This document shows, one piece after another, positions 8,946 to 18,467 of a stretch of 64,000 bases of DNA; position 1 is the first letter of the stretch, and every line of letters starts with the position of its first letter. Below the pieces are notes generated by a model. The model was given only the letters and a program-made list of their open reading frames with translations, searched no databases and had not been told where the DNA came from. The stretch is from Pseudomonas hygromyciniae. GTDB lineage: Bacteria > Pseudomonadota > Gammaproteobacteria > Pseudomonadales > Pseudomonadaceae. Made by a program: the position numbers and the translations under genes. The stretch spans positions 1,300,501-1,364,500 of the forward strand of contig NZ_CP070506.1 of assembly GCF_016925675.1 (NCBI RefSeq). Reading direction: 5' to 3'.

Positions 8946-10147
8946 CGCAACATATCCAGGGCCTGGTCCAGCGCTTCAAAAAAGCGCTCCAGGTCATCGG
9001 AGTCGTTGTACAGGGCCAGGGAAACCCGGATCGCGCCGGATAAATGCAAGCGCTTGAGCAAGGGCATTGCGCAGTGATGGCCGGCGCGTACCGCGATGCC
9101 TTGCTCGGTCAGCAGGTGGGCGAGGTCGGCGTTGTGCACGCCGTCCACTACGAAGCTGGCCAGGGCCACCTGTGGCGAGCCCAACAGGCGCACGCCATTG
9201 CGTGCCCGCAAGCCGCGCAATAGATAGTCATGCAGCGCCGCTTCATGGGCGAGCACCGCCGGTTGATCCAGGGAACTGAGGTAATCGAGGGTCGCCCCCA
9301 GGCCAATCACCCCGGCAATCGGCGGGGTGCCCGCTTCGAAACCCAGGGGCGCCGGGCGAAAGCTGGCGCTGTGGTAGTCCGCCTGTTGCACCATCTCGCC
9401 GCCAAACTGCCAGTGGCGCAGCAGATGCAGGCCTTCGGTGCGGCCGTAAAGCACGCCGACGCCGTCCGGGCCGTAGAGCTTGTGGCTGGAAAATACGTAG
9501 AAGTCGCAGCCCAGGGCCTGCACGTCATGGCACCCGTGGACGATGCCCTGTGCGCCATCCACCACGGTCAAGGCGTCGTGGGCCTTGGCCAGTGCCAGCA
9601 ACTGCGGCAAAGGCTGCCAGGCGCCCAGCACGTTGGACAATTGGCTCACCGCCAGCAACCGGGTGCGTGGCCCGATCATCGCGGCGGCGGCTTGCAGGTC
9701 GATCAAGCCCTCGTCGTCGAGGGGCAACACCACAAGCGTGAGCTCGCGGCGTTTGGCCAACTGCTGCCAGGGCAACAGGTTGGCGTGATGTTCCAGGGCG
9801 CTGATGACAATCTCATCGCCCGGGTTGAAAAGGTGCTCAAGGCCATAGGCCAGGAGGTTCAGCGCTGAAGTTGCGCCGTGGGTGAAGATGATCTGCCCGC
9901 TATCACCTGCGTTGAGCCATTGCGCCACTTTGCTGCGACTGTCCTCGAACGCCTGGGTCGCATGGGCGCCCGGCAAATGCTGGGCACGGTGCACATTGGC
10001 TGCGCCATTGGCGTAGTAATGGCTGAGGGCGTCCAACAGGGCTTGAGGTTTTTGCGTGGTAGCGGCGTTGTCCAGATAGGTCTGGTCTTGCCGTTGCAAG
10101 GTAGCGATGGCCGGGAAATCGGCGCGCCAGGGCGAAGGCACAAGCAT
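8942..10147 (-). CDS. csdA: Cysteine desulfurase CsdA
   Basis: PLP enzyme that takes sulfur from cysteine and passes it to CsdE. The protein is 401 residues, as in E. coli. D197 in VVDGAQG and the PLP lysine K223 in SSHKLYGP are visible, as is the persulfide cysteine C359 in RAGHHCAMP. The ATG at 10147 gives the standard length; a TTG nine bases further upstream is possible but neither site has a strong Shine-Dalgarno sequence. It is the first gene of csdA-csdE. Confidence 0.93.
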   Translation of the reverse strand: MLVPSPWRADFPAIATLQRQDQTYLDNAATTQKPQALLDALSHYYANGAANVHRAQHLPGAHATQAFEDSRSKVAQWLNAGDSGQIIFTHGATSALNLLAYGLEHLFNPGDEIVISALEHHANLLPWQQLAKRRELTLVVLPLDDEGLIDLQAAAAMIGPRTRLLAVSQLSNVLGAWQPLPQLLALAKAHDALTVVDGAQGIVHGCHDVQALGCDFYVFSSHKLYGPDGVGVLYGRTEGLHLLRHWQFGGEMVQQADYHSASFRPAPLGFEAGTPPIAGVIGLGATLDYLSSLDQPAVLAHEAALHDYLLRGLRARNGVRLLGSPQVALASFVVDGVHNADLAHLLTEQGIAVRAGHHCAMPLLKRLHLSGAIRVSLALYNDSDDLERFFEALDQALDMLR

Positions 10148-10165
10148 GGGGTTCAAGACTCATAT

Positions 10166-10196
10166 GAACCGGCCGCGCTGAACAGCGCGGCCGGTT
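10166..10196 (-). terminator. Strong hairpin after dapD
   Basis: GAACCGGCCGCGCT and its exact complement are separated by a short loop in the 70-base dapD-csdA gap. It has no T run, so it may be a Rho-aided stop or mRNA 3' stabiliser rather than a classic terminator. Confidence 0.55.
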
Positions 10197-10217
10197 CCGG
10201 TGGCATCGAGTCGCTGC

Positions 10218-11252
10218 TTAGTTGTGAGCGTGCAGCGCTGCGTTCAGTTCGATGGCCGACTTGTGGGTTTTGCACTCCACGGCACCGGTCTCGGAGTTGC
10301 GGCGGAACAGCAGGTCCGGCTGGCCAGCCAGTTCACGGGCCTTGACCACCTTGACCAGTTGGTTCTGCTCATCGAGCAGTGCCACTTTGGTGCCAGCGGT
10401 CACGTACAGGCCCGATTCCACGGTGTTGCGATCACCCAGCGGGATGCCGATACCGGCGTTGGCGCCGATCAGGCAGCCTTCGCCCACCTTGATCACGATG
10501 TTGCCGCCGCCCGACAGGGTGCCCATGGTGGAGCAACCGCCGCCCAGGTCCGAACCCTTGCCGACGAAGACGCCCGCCGATACACGGCCTTCGATCATGC
10601 CCGGGCCTTCGGTGCCCGCGTTGAAGTTGATGAAACCTTCGTGCATCACGGTGGTGCCTTCGCCTACATAGGCACCCAGGCGCAGGCGCGCTGCATCGGC
10701 GATACGCACGCCGGCCGGCACCACGTAGTCGGTCATTTTCGGGAACTTGTCCACCGAGAACACTTCCAGCAGCTCGCCACGCAGGCGCGCTTCCAACTGG
10801 CGCTCGGCCAGCTCGCCGATGTCGATCGCACCCTGGCTGGTCCAGGCCACGTTCGGCAGTTGCGGGAACACACCGGCCAGGCTCAGGCCATGGGGCTTGA
10901 CCAGGCGGTGGGACAGCAGATGCAGCTTGAGGTAGGCCTCTGGAGTGGAGGTCAACGCTGCGTCTTCGGCCAGCAGTGTGGCGACCAGCGGCTTGTGGCT
11001 TTCGGCCAGGCGGGTCAGCAGGGCGGCTTGGGTGGCATCTACATTTTTCAGTGCATCAACCAGCTGCGAGGCTTGGGCAATGGTGAACGTGATGGCCTGG
11101 TTACCTTCGGTGTAGCCGAGGATGGGCGCGATGGCGGCAACGATCTCTGCCGAAGGGTTGAGCAATGGCTGCGCGTAAAACACTTCCAGCCAAGCACCTT
11201 GGCGGTTCTGGGTGCCGACGCCGAAGCCCAGGCTGAACAGGGAATTGGACAT
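10218..11252 (-). CDS. dapD: Tetrahydrodipicolinate N-succinyltransferase DapD
   Basis: Transfers succinyl from succinyl-CoA to tetrahydrodipicolinate, the branch step of the succinylase lysine/diaminopimelate route. The 344 residues match the long Pseudomonas form. The C-terminal half shows hexapeptide repeats of a left-handed beta-helix (GEGTTVMHEG, GSDLGGGCSTMG, GGNIVIKVGEGCLIGANAGIG). It follows the YffB-like gene by 32 bases in the same direction and is probably co-transcribed with it. Confidence 0.96.
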   Translation of the reverse strand: MSNSLFSLGFGVGTQNRQGAWLEVFYAQPLLNPSAEIVAAIAPILGYTEGNQAITFTIAQASQLVDALKNVDATQAALLTRLAESHKPLVATLLAEDAALTSTPEAYLKLHLLSHRLVKPHGLSLAGVFPQLPNVAWTSQGAIDIGELAERQLEARLRGELLEVFSVDKFPKMTDYVVPAGVRIADAARLRLGAYVGEGTTVMHEGFINFNAGTEGPGMIEGRVSAGVFVGKGSDLGGGCSTMGTLSGGGNIVIKVGEGCLIGANAGIGIPLGDRNTVESGLYVTAGTKVALLDEQNQLVKVVKARELAGQPDLLFRRNSETGAVECKTHKSAIELNAALHAHN

Positions 11253-11284
11253 GCTGTTACCTCTACAAAAATGAAGTGGCTGGC

Positions 11285-11647
11285 CTACTTGAGGGCCGCC
11301 GAATAACTATCTGGCTTGAAGCCAATCAGGGTTCTGTCACCGAGATCAAGCACCGGGCGCTTGATCATCGAGGGTTGTGCGAGCATCAGTTCAATCGCTT
11401 TCGCCTGGTCGAGATCGGCTTTCTTTTCGTCTTCGAGTTTGCGAAAGGTCGTGCCTGCACGGTTCAAAACCACTTGCCAACCGTGCTCGTTGCACCATTG
11501 GGTCAAGTGTTCGCGGTCGATACCGGCCGTCTTGTAGTCATGAAACTCATAGCTGATGGCATTTTCATCGAGCCAGGTACGAGCCTTTTTCATGGTGTCG
11601 CAGGCTTTGATGCCGAAAAGGTGCAATGTTTTGCTTGAATCGGTCAA
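11285..11647 (-). CDS. ArsC/Spx-family protein, YffB-like
   Basis: 120 residues with a thioredoxin-like ArsC fold: the start TLHLFGIKACDTMKKA carries one cysteine, C16, and the RPVLDLGDRTLIGF segment near residue 97 holds the conserved Arg-Pro. True arsenate reductases have more active-site features, and family members such as E. coli YffB have no proven arsenate activity, so the role is unknown. It sits directly upstream of dapD; in E. coli yffB lies beside dapE, so the link with this pathway recurs. Confidence 0.85.
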   Translation of the reverse strand: MTDSSKTLHLFGIKACDTMKKARTWLDENAISYEFHDYKTAGIDREHLTQWCNEHGWQVVLNRAGTTFRKLEDEKKADLDQAKAIELMLAQPSMIKRPVLDLGDRTLIGFKPDSYSAALK

Positions 11648-11857
11648 GGAACTGCCCCCTTTGGGCTGATGGAAACGTAGGATCGCGGATTATGCCATGA
11701 CCGAAGGGATTCGGTGCCGCTCGTCACTCTTTACGTGATCGGGTGCGACTTATGTGCAAAAGCCAGACGGCAGCATAGGTGGCTAATATGGCACTTCAAA
11801 GGCGCGCTGCTGCCTGATATGTGTCGTAGTACGTCGATTGTCCGGGAACCCCGCTTT

Positions 11858-13501
11858 ATGCAAACCGCCTACACCGTTCTTATCCTGCTGATGCTGGTCA
11901 GCGTTTCGCGTCTGGTCGGGCGTGTCATTCCCTTGCCGTTGCCTTTGGTGCAGATTGCTGCCGGCGCCTTGCTGGCGTGGCCGACCCTGGGGTTGCATGT
12001 GGCCCTGGACCCGGAGTTGTTTCTATTCCTGTTCCTGCCGCCGCTGCTGTTCTCCGATGGCTGGCGCATGCCCAAGCGCGAACTGTGGCGCCTGCGCGGG
12101 CCGATCCTGACGTTGGCGGTGGGGCTGGTGCTGTTTACCGTGGTGGGCGCTGGTTACTTTATCCATTGGTTGCTGCCGAGCATTCCCCTGCCTGTGGCCT
12201 TCGCCCTGGCGGCCGTTTTATCGCCGACGGATGCGGTGGCGGTGTCGGCGATTTCCCAGAACCGCTTGCCCACGCCCCTGATGCATATGCTCCAGGGCGA
12301 GGCCTTGATGAACGATGCGTCGGGCCTGGTGACGTTCAAGTTCGCCCTCGTGGCGGCGTTGACCGGGGTGTTTTCCCTGGCCGATGCCAGCCTGACGTTT
12401 GTGCTGGTGGCGCTCGGTGGCCTGGCCATCGGTGTGGCGTTGAGCTGGCTGGTGGGGCGCCTGCGGGCCTGGATGATTGCCCGGGGCTGGGATGACCCGG
12501 CCACCCATGTGGTGTTTATGTTGCTGCTGCCGTTTGCTGCCTACGTGCTGGCCGAACGGCTGGGGGCGTCGGGAATTTTGTCGGCGGTAGCGGCGGGCAT
12601 GATGCAAAGCTGGCTGGACCTGCTGCCGCGCCAGACCAGTACGCGCTTGCTCAATCGCAGTGTCTGGTCGCTGCTGGAGTTTGCCTTCAACGGTTTGATC
12701 TTCCTGCTGCTGGGTCTGCAATTGCCGGACATCATCAAGGCGGTGACCAGTCACGAAGCCACGCTGTGGCCGACCTTGTTTTATCGCGTCCTGGACGTGA
12801 TCGCGATCTTCCTGGTGTTGCTGGTGCTGCGGTTTATCTGGGTACAGAGTATTTGGCGCCTGTCTGGTCTGCTGCGGCGCCTGCGCGGTAAAAGCGAGCT
12901 GACACTGGTGCCAACCGCCCGTTCCTGCTGGTTGTTGACCGTCGGCGGTGTACGCGGGGCTGTGACCTTGGCCGGCGTGATGTCAGTACCGTTGCTGATG
13001 GCGCCCGGCCAGGCGTTTCCGGAGCGTGATCTGCTGATCTTTATCGCCGCCGGGGTGATTCTGCTGTCATTGGTGGCCGCCTGCATTGCCTTGCCGCTGT
13101 TGCTACGGGGGATTGAGAAAAGCCCGGATGACAAGCGTCACGGTGAGGTGCGCGATGCCTGGAAGAAAACCGCCGAGGCTGCAATTCATGCCCTGGAGGC
13201 GGAGGAGGCCGCCGACGTGGCGCCCCTGGACGCGGCGCAGGCTGCACTGGCGACGGAGCTCAAGGCACGGATCATGTCGGAGTACCGCCATCAACTGGAG
13301 GTGTTCAATGACTCGGCTGAAGCCCAGGCATTGGCGCTGCAGATGGATCAGTTGGAGCGCAAGTTGCGGCTAAAGGCCCTGCGCGCGCAGCGCTTGGAGT
13401 TGTACAGCCTGAGCCGCCACCACCAGATTGGTGATGATGTGCTGCGCGAGGTGCTGGCGGACCTGGATATGAGTGAGGCGAACCTGGGGCTCAAGAAGTA
13501 G
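11858..13501 (+). CDS. Na+/H+ antiporter of the CPA1 (NhaP/YjcE) family
   Basis: Inner-membrane cation/proton exchanger of 547 residues. About 12 hydrophobic segments fill the first 420 residues. The family ion-site motifs are clear: FSDGWRMP near residue 65, LSPTDAVAVSAI with D125 and GEALMNDASGLVTF with N152-D153. The last 130 residues form a charged cytosolic tail, predicted helical. The ATG at 11858 starts straight at the first membrane helix; a longer reading from 11714 adds an unlikely polar extension. Its end overlaps the opposing protease frame by 11 bases. Ion preference cannot be read from the sequence. Confidence 0.9.
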   Translation: MQTAYTVLILLMLVSVSRLVGRVIPLPLPLVQIAAGALLAWPTLGLHVALDPELFLFLFLPPLLFSDGWRMPKRELWRLRGPILTLAVGLVLFTVVGAGYFIHWLLPSIPLPVAFALAAVLSPTDAVAVSAISQNRLPTPLMHMLQGEALMNDASGLVTFKFALVAALTGVFSLADASLTFVLVALGGLAIGVALSWLVGRLRAWMIARGWDDPATHVVFMLLLPFAAYVLAERLGASGILSAVAAGMMQSWLDLLPRQTSTRLLNRSVWSLLEFAFNGLIFLLLGLQLPDIIKAVTSHEATLWPTLFYRVLDVIAIFLVLLVLRFIWVQSIWRLSGLLRRLRGKSELTLVPTARSCWLLTVGGVRGAVTLAGVMSVPLLMAPGQAFPERDLLIFIAAGVILLSLVAACIALPLLLRGIEKSPDDKRHGEVRDAWKKTAEAAIHALEAEEAADVAPLDAAQAALATELKARIMSEYRHQLEVFNDSAEAQALALQMDQLERKLRLKALRAQRLELYSLSRHHQIGDDVLREVLADLDMSEANLGLKK

Positions 13502-14226
13502 CGGGAGCTGCTTTTGGGTAGGCCTTGTTTGCCCAGGCGATGTCCCCATCGCTCAGGGACCAGGTTTCAGATTGGCCCCAGCCTCCATGGGTTAATTTGT
13601 AGCTGATTTCATAGTGCATGACCGAGTCACCATCGTAAGGCATGAAGTCGTATTGGCTGGAGCGGGGTAGAGGGAGCACATTACTTTGTACCTGTTCACG
13701 GTCCAGCCCGGCGATACGGGTGTAGCCTTCAAACACCTTGTCCATATTCCAGGGAATATGGGCATCGGGGTGTTGATGGGCGTGACGGGCGCCGAGCATA
13801 TGGCCGAACTCATGCATTACCACGTAGGCGAATCGGGGGGTGCGTATGGTTCCTTGGCAATGACATGGTCGGACTGGCGGGAGGCTTGACGAGTGCTCTT
13901 GTCCCCATGGTTGATCTACCCTCTGAGGCGTCGTTCACGTTCTGTGTAATGCGAACGTCACCTTCTTCTCCTGATACGAACTCGAACTTGAGATTGATGT
14001 GGGGCAGCCATGCGCTGGCGGCGCTTTTGACGGCCTCTACGTATTCATCGTCCATTTCGTAGTCATACATGGCTATTTTTATCGTGCTGTGTTGGGGCCA
14101 GTATGTGGCGGGTTCGCCAATGTTGCGTCGGCTTCTGGAAAGGGGTTGGGCCGAATCGGTAGCATTTCCGACGGATGAGGCAGCAGGCGGGTAGTGGAGC
14201 GCGGTTGGCAGGGTGGTGTTTATCAT
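13491..14226 (-). pseudogene. Astacin-type (M12A-like) zinc metalloprotease, broken by a frameshift
   Basis: Two frames together make one protease. The upstream frame (from ATG 14226, with AGGAAAG before it) holds STMGTRALVKPPASPTMSL; the downstream frame holds the zinc site HEFGHMLGARHAHQH, IPWN and the Met-turn SVMHY. Frames change at the six-G run 13835-13840; with one base fewer the join reads HTHPRFAYVVMHEFGH and the protein is 244 residues. Removing a base at 13856-13857 would also work. No clear signal peptide is seen. It may be a sequencing artefact rather than a true pseudogene, since three other genes here break at the same kind of run. Confidence 0.8.
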
Positions 14227-14317
14227 GTGGTCTTTCCTATGACGCATGAGGACGAATGTATGGATTCATTCGTCCAAATCGCTGGAAAGTTTCATTCGAA
14301 CGGCCTGAACATGTAAG

Positions 14318-14344
14318 CCCATGCTTACCTGAGGTAAACATGGG
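14318..14344. promoter_or_regulatory. Inverted repeat between dapC and the protease
   Basis: CCCATGcTTACC tga GGTAAaCATGGG is an 11-of-12 inverted repeat. It lies 9 bases past the dapC stop and about 90 bases upstream of the protease start. It could end dapC transcription (no T run follows) or be a protein-binding site for the protease gene. Confidence 0.45.
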
Positions 14345-14352
14345 GTGAGTAT

Positions 14353-15552
14353 TCAGCGGCGACGTTGAATAAAATCGCGAATACGCTCCGCCGCTTCAAC
14401 ACATTCGGACAACGGTGCAACCAGTGCCAGGCGCACCCGCCCGGCGCCTGGATTGAAACCGTCCACTTCCCGCGACAGATACGAGCCCGGCACCACGGTC
14501 ACGTGTTCTTCCACGAACAAGTCGCGGCAGAACGCGGCGTCGTCGCCCTCGACGTTCGGCCACAGGTAAAAACCACCGTCAGGGTTCTGTACGTCCAATA
14601 CCGGCTTGAGAATCGCCAGGACCGCGGCGAATTTTTCCCGGTACAGATCACGGTTGGCCAATACATGAGCCTCATCCTGCCAGGCGGCAATGCTTGCCAG
14701 CTGGGTTTGCACCGGCATTGCACAGCCGTGGTAGGTGCGGTACAGCAGGAAGGCCTTGAGGATCTCGGCATCGCCGGCCACAAAACCGGAGCGCAGGCCC
14801 GGCAGGTTGGAGCGCTTGGACAGGCTATGGAACACCACGCAGCGCTTGAAGTCCTCGCGACCCAGTTCAACACAGGCGCTGAGCAGGCCAGGCGGAGGGG
14901 TTTGTTCGTCGAAGTACAGCTCGCTGTAGCACTCGTCGGCGGCGATCACGAAGTCGTACTGGTCGGCCAGGGCGATCAGTTTTTTCAGGGTCGCGACCGG
15001 AATCAGCGCGCCGGTCGGGTTGCCGGGGGAGCACAGGAACAGGATCTGGCAGCGTTGCCAGATATCCGGTGTCACCGCATCGAAATCCGGGTTGAAGCCA
15101 TTTTCATCCAGGCATGGCAGGTAATGCGGCTTGGCCCCGGCGAGGAATGCTGCGCCTTCGTAGATCTGATAGAACGGGTTCGGGCTGACTACCAGCGCAT
15201 CGTCGCCACGGTTGACCACGGTCTGGGTGAAGGCGAACAGCGCTTCGCGGGTGCCATTGACCGGCAGGATATTGCGCGCCGGGTCCAGCCAGCCCTTGGG
15301 TACGTTGAAGCGTCGTTCACACCAGGCGCCAATGGCCTCGCGCAGGGCGGGAATACCCAGGGTCGTCGGGTAGACGGCCATCTGGTCCAGATTATTGGCC
15401 AGGGCCTGGGCGACGAAATCCGGGGACTTGTGCTTGGGCTCGCCGATGGACAGGGCGATCGGGCGCTTGTCCGGGTTTGGCGTGACACTGCCCAGCAGGG
15501 CGCGCAATTTCTCGAACGGATAGGGTTGCAGCTGGTTCAGGGCGTTGTTCAT
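14353..15552 (-). CDS. dapC: Succinyldiaminopimelate aminotransferase DapC
   Basis: PLP aminotransferase, class I/II fold, that makes N-succinyl-LL-diaminopimelate from its keto form. The protein is 399 residues, with SPGNPTG near 175, DECYSELYFD near 206 and the PLP lysine K246 in SLSKRSNLPGLRSG. The ATG at 15552 has AGAGGA upstream and gives the usual N-terminus; an open frame upstream runs into a REP element. Assignment to DapC rather than another class I aminotransferase rests on its position beside glnD and map, the usual Pseudomonas place. Confidence 0.9.
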   Translation of the reverse strand: MNNALNQLQPYPFEKLRALLGSVTPNPDKRPIALSIGEPKHKSPDFVAQALANNLDQMAVYPTTLGIPALREAIGAWCERRFNVPKGWLDPARNILPVNGTREALFAFTQTVVNRGDDALVVSPNPFYQIYEGAAFLAGAKPHYLPCLDENGFNPDFDAVTPDIWQRCQILFLCSPGNPTGALIPVATLKKLIALADQYDFVIAADECYSELYFDEQTPPPGLLSACVELGREDFKRCVVFHSLSKRSNLPGLRSGFVAGDAEILKAFLLYRTYHGCAMPVQTQLASIAAWQDEAHVLANRDLYREKFAAVLAILKPVLDVQNPDGGFYLWPNVEGDDAAFCRDLFVEEHVTVVPGSYLSREVDGFNPGAGRVRLALVAPLSECVEAAERIRDFIQRRR

Positions 15553-15579
15553 AGGGTCCTCTATCGTTGAGCGCGGCCC

Positions 15580-15668
15580 CTGTAGGCGCTGGCTTGCCTG
15601 CGATGTAGGCACCGCGGTGTATCTGGTACACCGAGGCGATGCCATCGCAGGCAAGCCAGCTCCTACAA
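15580..15668. repeat. REP palindrome, GCTGGCTTGCCTGCGAT subtype
   Basis: The arms tgtaggcgctggcttgcctg and atcgcaggcaagccagctcctaca pair around an inner stem (accgcggtgta/tacaccgaggc). It lies in the glnD-dapC gap. Confidence 0.88.
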
Positions 15669-15697
15669 GGGCGCGCGCCCACAGGGAAAAATTCAAC

Positions 15698-18400
15698 TCA
15701 AATGGTCAGTCGGAAACCTTCTGCCCCAGGCTCCTGGTTCACGCTCAATTGCTGCACGATGGCGTCCTGCAAGCGGCGGCACAGTTCCGGGTCGGACAGG
15801 GGGTGGTTGTCGGCGTCGGTAATAAAGAATACGTCTTCGACCCGCTCGCCCAGGGTGGCAATCTTGGCGTTCTGCAGCGACAGGTCAAACTCCAGGAAAA
15901 TCCCACCGATCCGTGCCAGCAGGCCTGGCCGATCCGGCGCGCTGAGTTCCAGCACCGTGACCGGGCGCTGGGCGTCGTTGTGGATGGTCACCTGGGGAGG
16001 AAAGGCGAAGTGCTTGAGCTGGCGCGGCACCCGGCGCTGGATGATGGTTGGGTAGTCGTCCGGGTTGCGCAGGGCTTCGGTGAGGCCTTCGCGGATCTTT
16101 TTCACGCGCTCGGGGTTATCGCCGATGGACTCGCCTTCGGTGTCGAGCACGATATAGGTATCGAGGGTGAACTGGCTGCTGGAGGTAATGACCCGCGCGT
16201 CATGGATGTTCAGGTTGAGCTGGTCCATCGCGGCCACGGTCACGGCGAAGAAGTCATGCTGGTCCGGGGCGTAGATGAAAATCTGCGTCCCGCCTTCGAA
16301 TTCGCGCTGGGTCGTTTCCTTGATCAGCACCAGCGGGCCACCGTCAGCCGGCTGCTGGAGGATCGCGTCGGTGTGCCAGGCCACGTCGCCTGCGGTGTGG
16401 CGCAGGAAATAGTCATCACCCAATTGCGACCACAGTTGCTCCACATCGTCCGGGTCGTTGCCGCCGCGCACCAGGATATCCAGAGCCGCGCTCTGGGTGC
16501 GGCGGATCTGCTCTTCGCGGTCCACCGGGTTTTCCAGGCCACGGCGCAACGCGCGCTTGGTCTCGGTATAGAGCTGGCGCAACAGGCTGGCGCGCCACGA
16601 ATTCCAAAGGGTCGGGTTGGTGGCGTTGATGTCGGAGACGGTCAGCACGTACAGGTAGTCGAGACGGGTTTCGTCGCCGACGATCTGCGCGAAGTCATGG
16701 ATCACCTGCGGGTCGGACAAGTCCTTGCGCTGGGCAGTGGTGGACATGACCAAGTGGTTCTGCACCAGCCAGACGATCAGGCGGCTGTCCCATTGCGGCA
16801 ACTGGTGACGCTGGCAGAAGGCTTGCGCATCCACCGCGCCGATCTCCGAATGGTCGCCATGCCGGCCCTTGCCGATATCGTGGTACAGGCCGGCCAGGTA
16901 GATCAGCTCGGGCTTGGGCAGTTTGGCCATCAGCTTACTGGCCAGCGGGAATTTCTCTGACACCTGGGTGTACTGCAGCTTACGCAGGTGCTTGATCAGG
17001 TTCAGGGTGTGGGCATCGACCGTATAGATGTGGAACAGGTCGTGTTGCATCTGCCCGACGATAAAGCCGAACTCCGGCAGATAGCGCCCGAGGATGCCGT
17101 AGCGATTCATGCGCCGCAGGTTGCGGTGGATGCCGATCTTGCACTTGAACAGCTCGATAAACAGGCTGGTATTACGGATGTCGTTGCGGAATTCGTCGTC
17201 GATCAGGTGACGGTTTTCCCGCAGCAAGCGGATGGTGTCGGCGCGCACGCCCTTGATTTCCGGTTGCTGGGCCATCAGTACGAAGATTTCCAGCATGGCA
17301 AATGGGGTGCGCTTGAACACGTTGTCGTTGCGCGCCTCGATATAGCCATCGTGCAGTTGGAAGCGTGCGTTGATCGGTTGCGGCGGCGCTTCGTCTTCGG
17401 GGGCCAGGATCACTTCTTCAAAATGCTGGATGATCAGGTCGCTGAGCTGGGCGATGCTCATGACCACCCGGTAGTACTGCTGCATGAAGCTTTCGATGCT
17501 GGTCTTTGCGTCTTCGCCCTCAAACCCCAGCAGGCTGGCGATGGAGCGCTGGTGGTCGAACAGCAGGCGGTCTTCGGAGCGTCCGGCGAGCATGTGCAGG
17601 GCGTAGCGCACCTTCCACAAAAACTCCTGGGACGAGGCCAGCAGGGCGTTTTCGCTCTCTACCAAAAAGCCTTCGCCGGCCAGGGCTCGCAGGTTCAGGG
17701 TACCGTACTGGCGCCGGGCCACCCACAAAATGGTCTGGATGTCCCGCAGCCCGCCAGGCGAGCCCTTGACGTTGGGTTCCAGGTTGTACTCGGTGTCGTT
17801 GTACTTGTGGTGCCGGGCTTTTTGCTCGGCGCGCTTGGCGAGGAAGAACTCCTTGCTCGGCCACATATGCGCGGTGCTGGTGACTTCCAGCATGCGCTGG
17901 CGCAGGCGTTCGGGGCCGCAAATGGTGCGGCTTTCCATCAGGTTGGTGACCACGGTGAGGTCGGCGCGGGCCTCTTCGGCGCATTCATCTACCGAGCGCA
18001 CGCTCTGACCGACTTCCAGGCCGATGTCCCATAGCAGCGTCAGAAAACGCTCGATGGAGTCGCGAAAAATCTCGTGGTCGGCGCTGTCCAGCAGGATCAG
18101 CAGATCGATATCGGAGTAGGGGTGCAGTTCGCCCCGGCCATAGCCGCCGACGGCCACCAGGGCGATATCGGCGTCCTCGCTCCAGTCGAACTGTTCCCAG
18201 GCCTTTTGCAGGATGTTATCGACGAACCAGGCGCGATCCTCGATCAGCCGGCGGATCTCCCGGCCGCTGCGAAAACGTCCGTCGAGCACCTCGCGGGCCT
18301 GGCGGATGGCTTTCTTGAAGGCGGCAATCGGGCTTGCCTTCAGCGCCAGTTCCGCCTGGAACTGGCCACGGTCGAAGAGTTCGGGATCCACCTGGGGCAT
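15698..18400 (-). CDS. glnD: Bifunctional uridylyltransferase/uridylyl-removing enzyme GlnD
   Basis: Nitrogen sensor that uridylylates PII proteins when glutamine is low and deuridylylates them when it is high. The 900 residues show the nucleotidyltransferase motif [16 protein letters not shown] with D97 and D99, an HD hydrolase site LYHDIGKG near residue 507, and two C-terminal ACT domains (the second begins near [19 protein letters not shown]) that sense glutamine. It follows map by 67 bases in the same direction, so the two are probably one transcript. Confidence 0.97.
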   Translation of the reverse strand: MPQVDPELFDRGQFQAELALKASPIAAFKKAIRQAREVLDGRFRSGREIRRLIEDRAWFVDNILQKAWEQFDWSEDADIALVAVGGYGRGELHPYSDIDLLILLDSADHEIFRDSIERFLTLLWDIGLEVGQSVRSVDECAEEARADLTVVTNLMESRTICGPERLRQRMLEVTSTAHMWPSKEFFLAKRAEQKARHHKYNDTEYNLEPNVKGSPGGLRDIQTILWVARRQYGTLNLRALAGEGFLVESENALLASSQEFLWKVRYALHMLAGRSEDRLLFDHQRSIASLLGFEGEDAKTSIESFMQQYYRVVMSIAQLSDLIIQHFEEVILAPEDEAPPQPINARFQLHDGYIEARNDNVFKRTPFAMLEIFVLMAQQPEIKGVRADTIRLLRENRHLIDDEFRNDIRNTSLFIELFKCKIGIHRNLRRMNRYGILGRYLPEFGFIVGQMQHDLFHIYTVDAHTLNLIKHLRKLQYTQVSEKFPLASKLMAKLPKPELIYLAGLYHDIGKGRHGDHSEIGAVDAQAFCQRHQLPQWDSRLIVWLVQNHLVMSTTAQRKDLSDPQVIHDFAQIVGDETRLDYLYVLTVSDINATNPTLWNSWRASLLRQLYTETKRALRRGLENPVDREEQIRRTQSAALDILVRGGNDPDDVEQLWSQLGDDYFLRHTAGDVAWHTDAILQQPADGGPLVLIKETTQREFEGGTQIFIYAPDQHDFFAVTVAAMDQLNLNIHDARVITSSSQFTLDTYIVLDTEGESIGDNPERVKKIREGLTEALRNPDDYPTIIQRRVPRQLKHFAFPPQVTIHNDAQRPVTVLELSAPDRPGLLARIGGIFLEFDLSLQNAKIATLGERVEDVFFITDADNHPLSDPELCRRLQDAIVQQLSVNQEPGAEGFRLTI

Positions 18401-18467
18401 CGATCGGCTTTCCTTTCTATCTATGTGTAGGTCGCAACGTTGCTATCCGGAAAGCCCGCTGCAAGCA

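Noticed and set aside
11714..11857. Longer N-terminus for the Na+/H+ antiporter
   Set aside because: It adds 48 polar residues before the first membrane helix and no conserved sequence.
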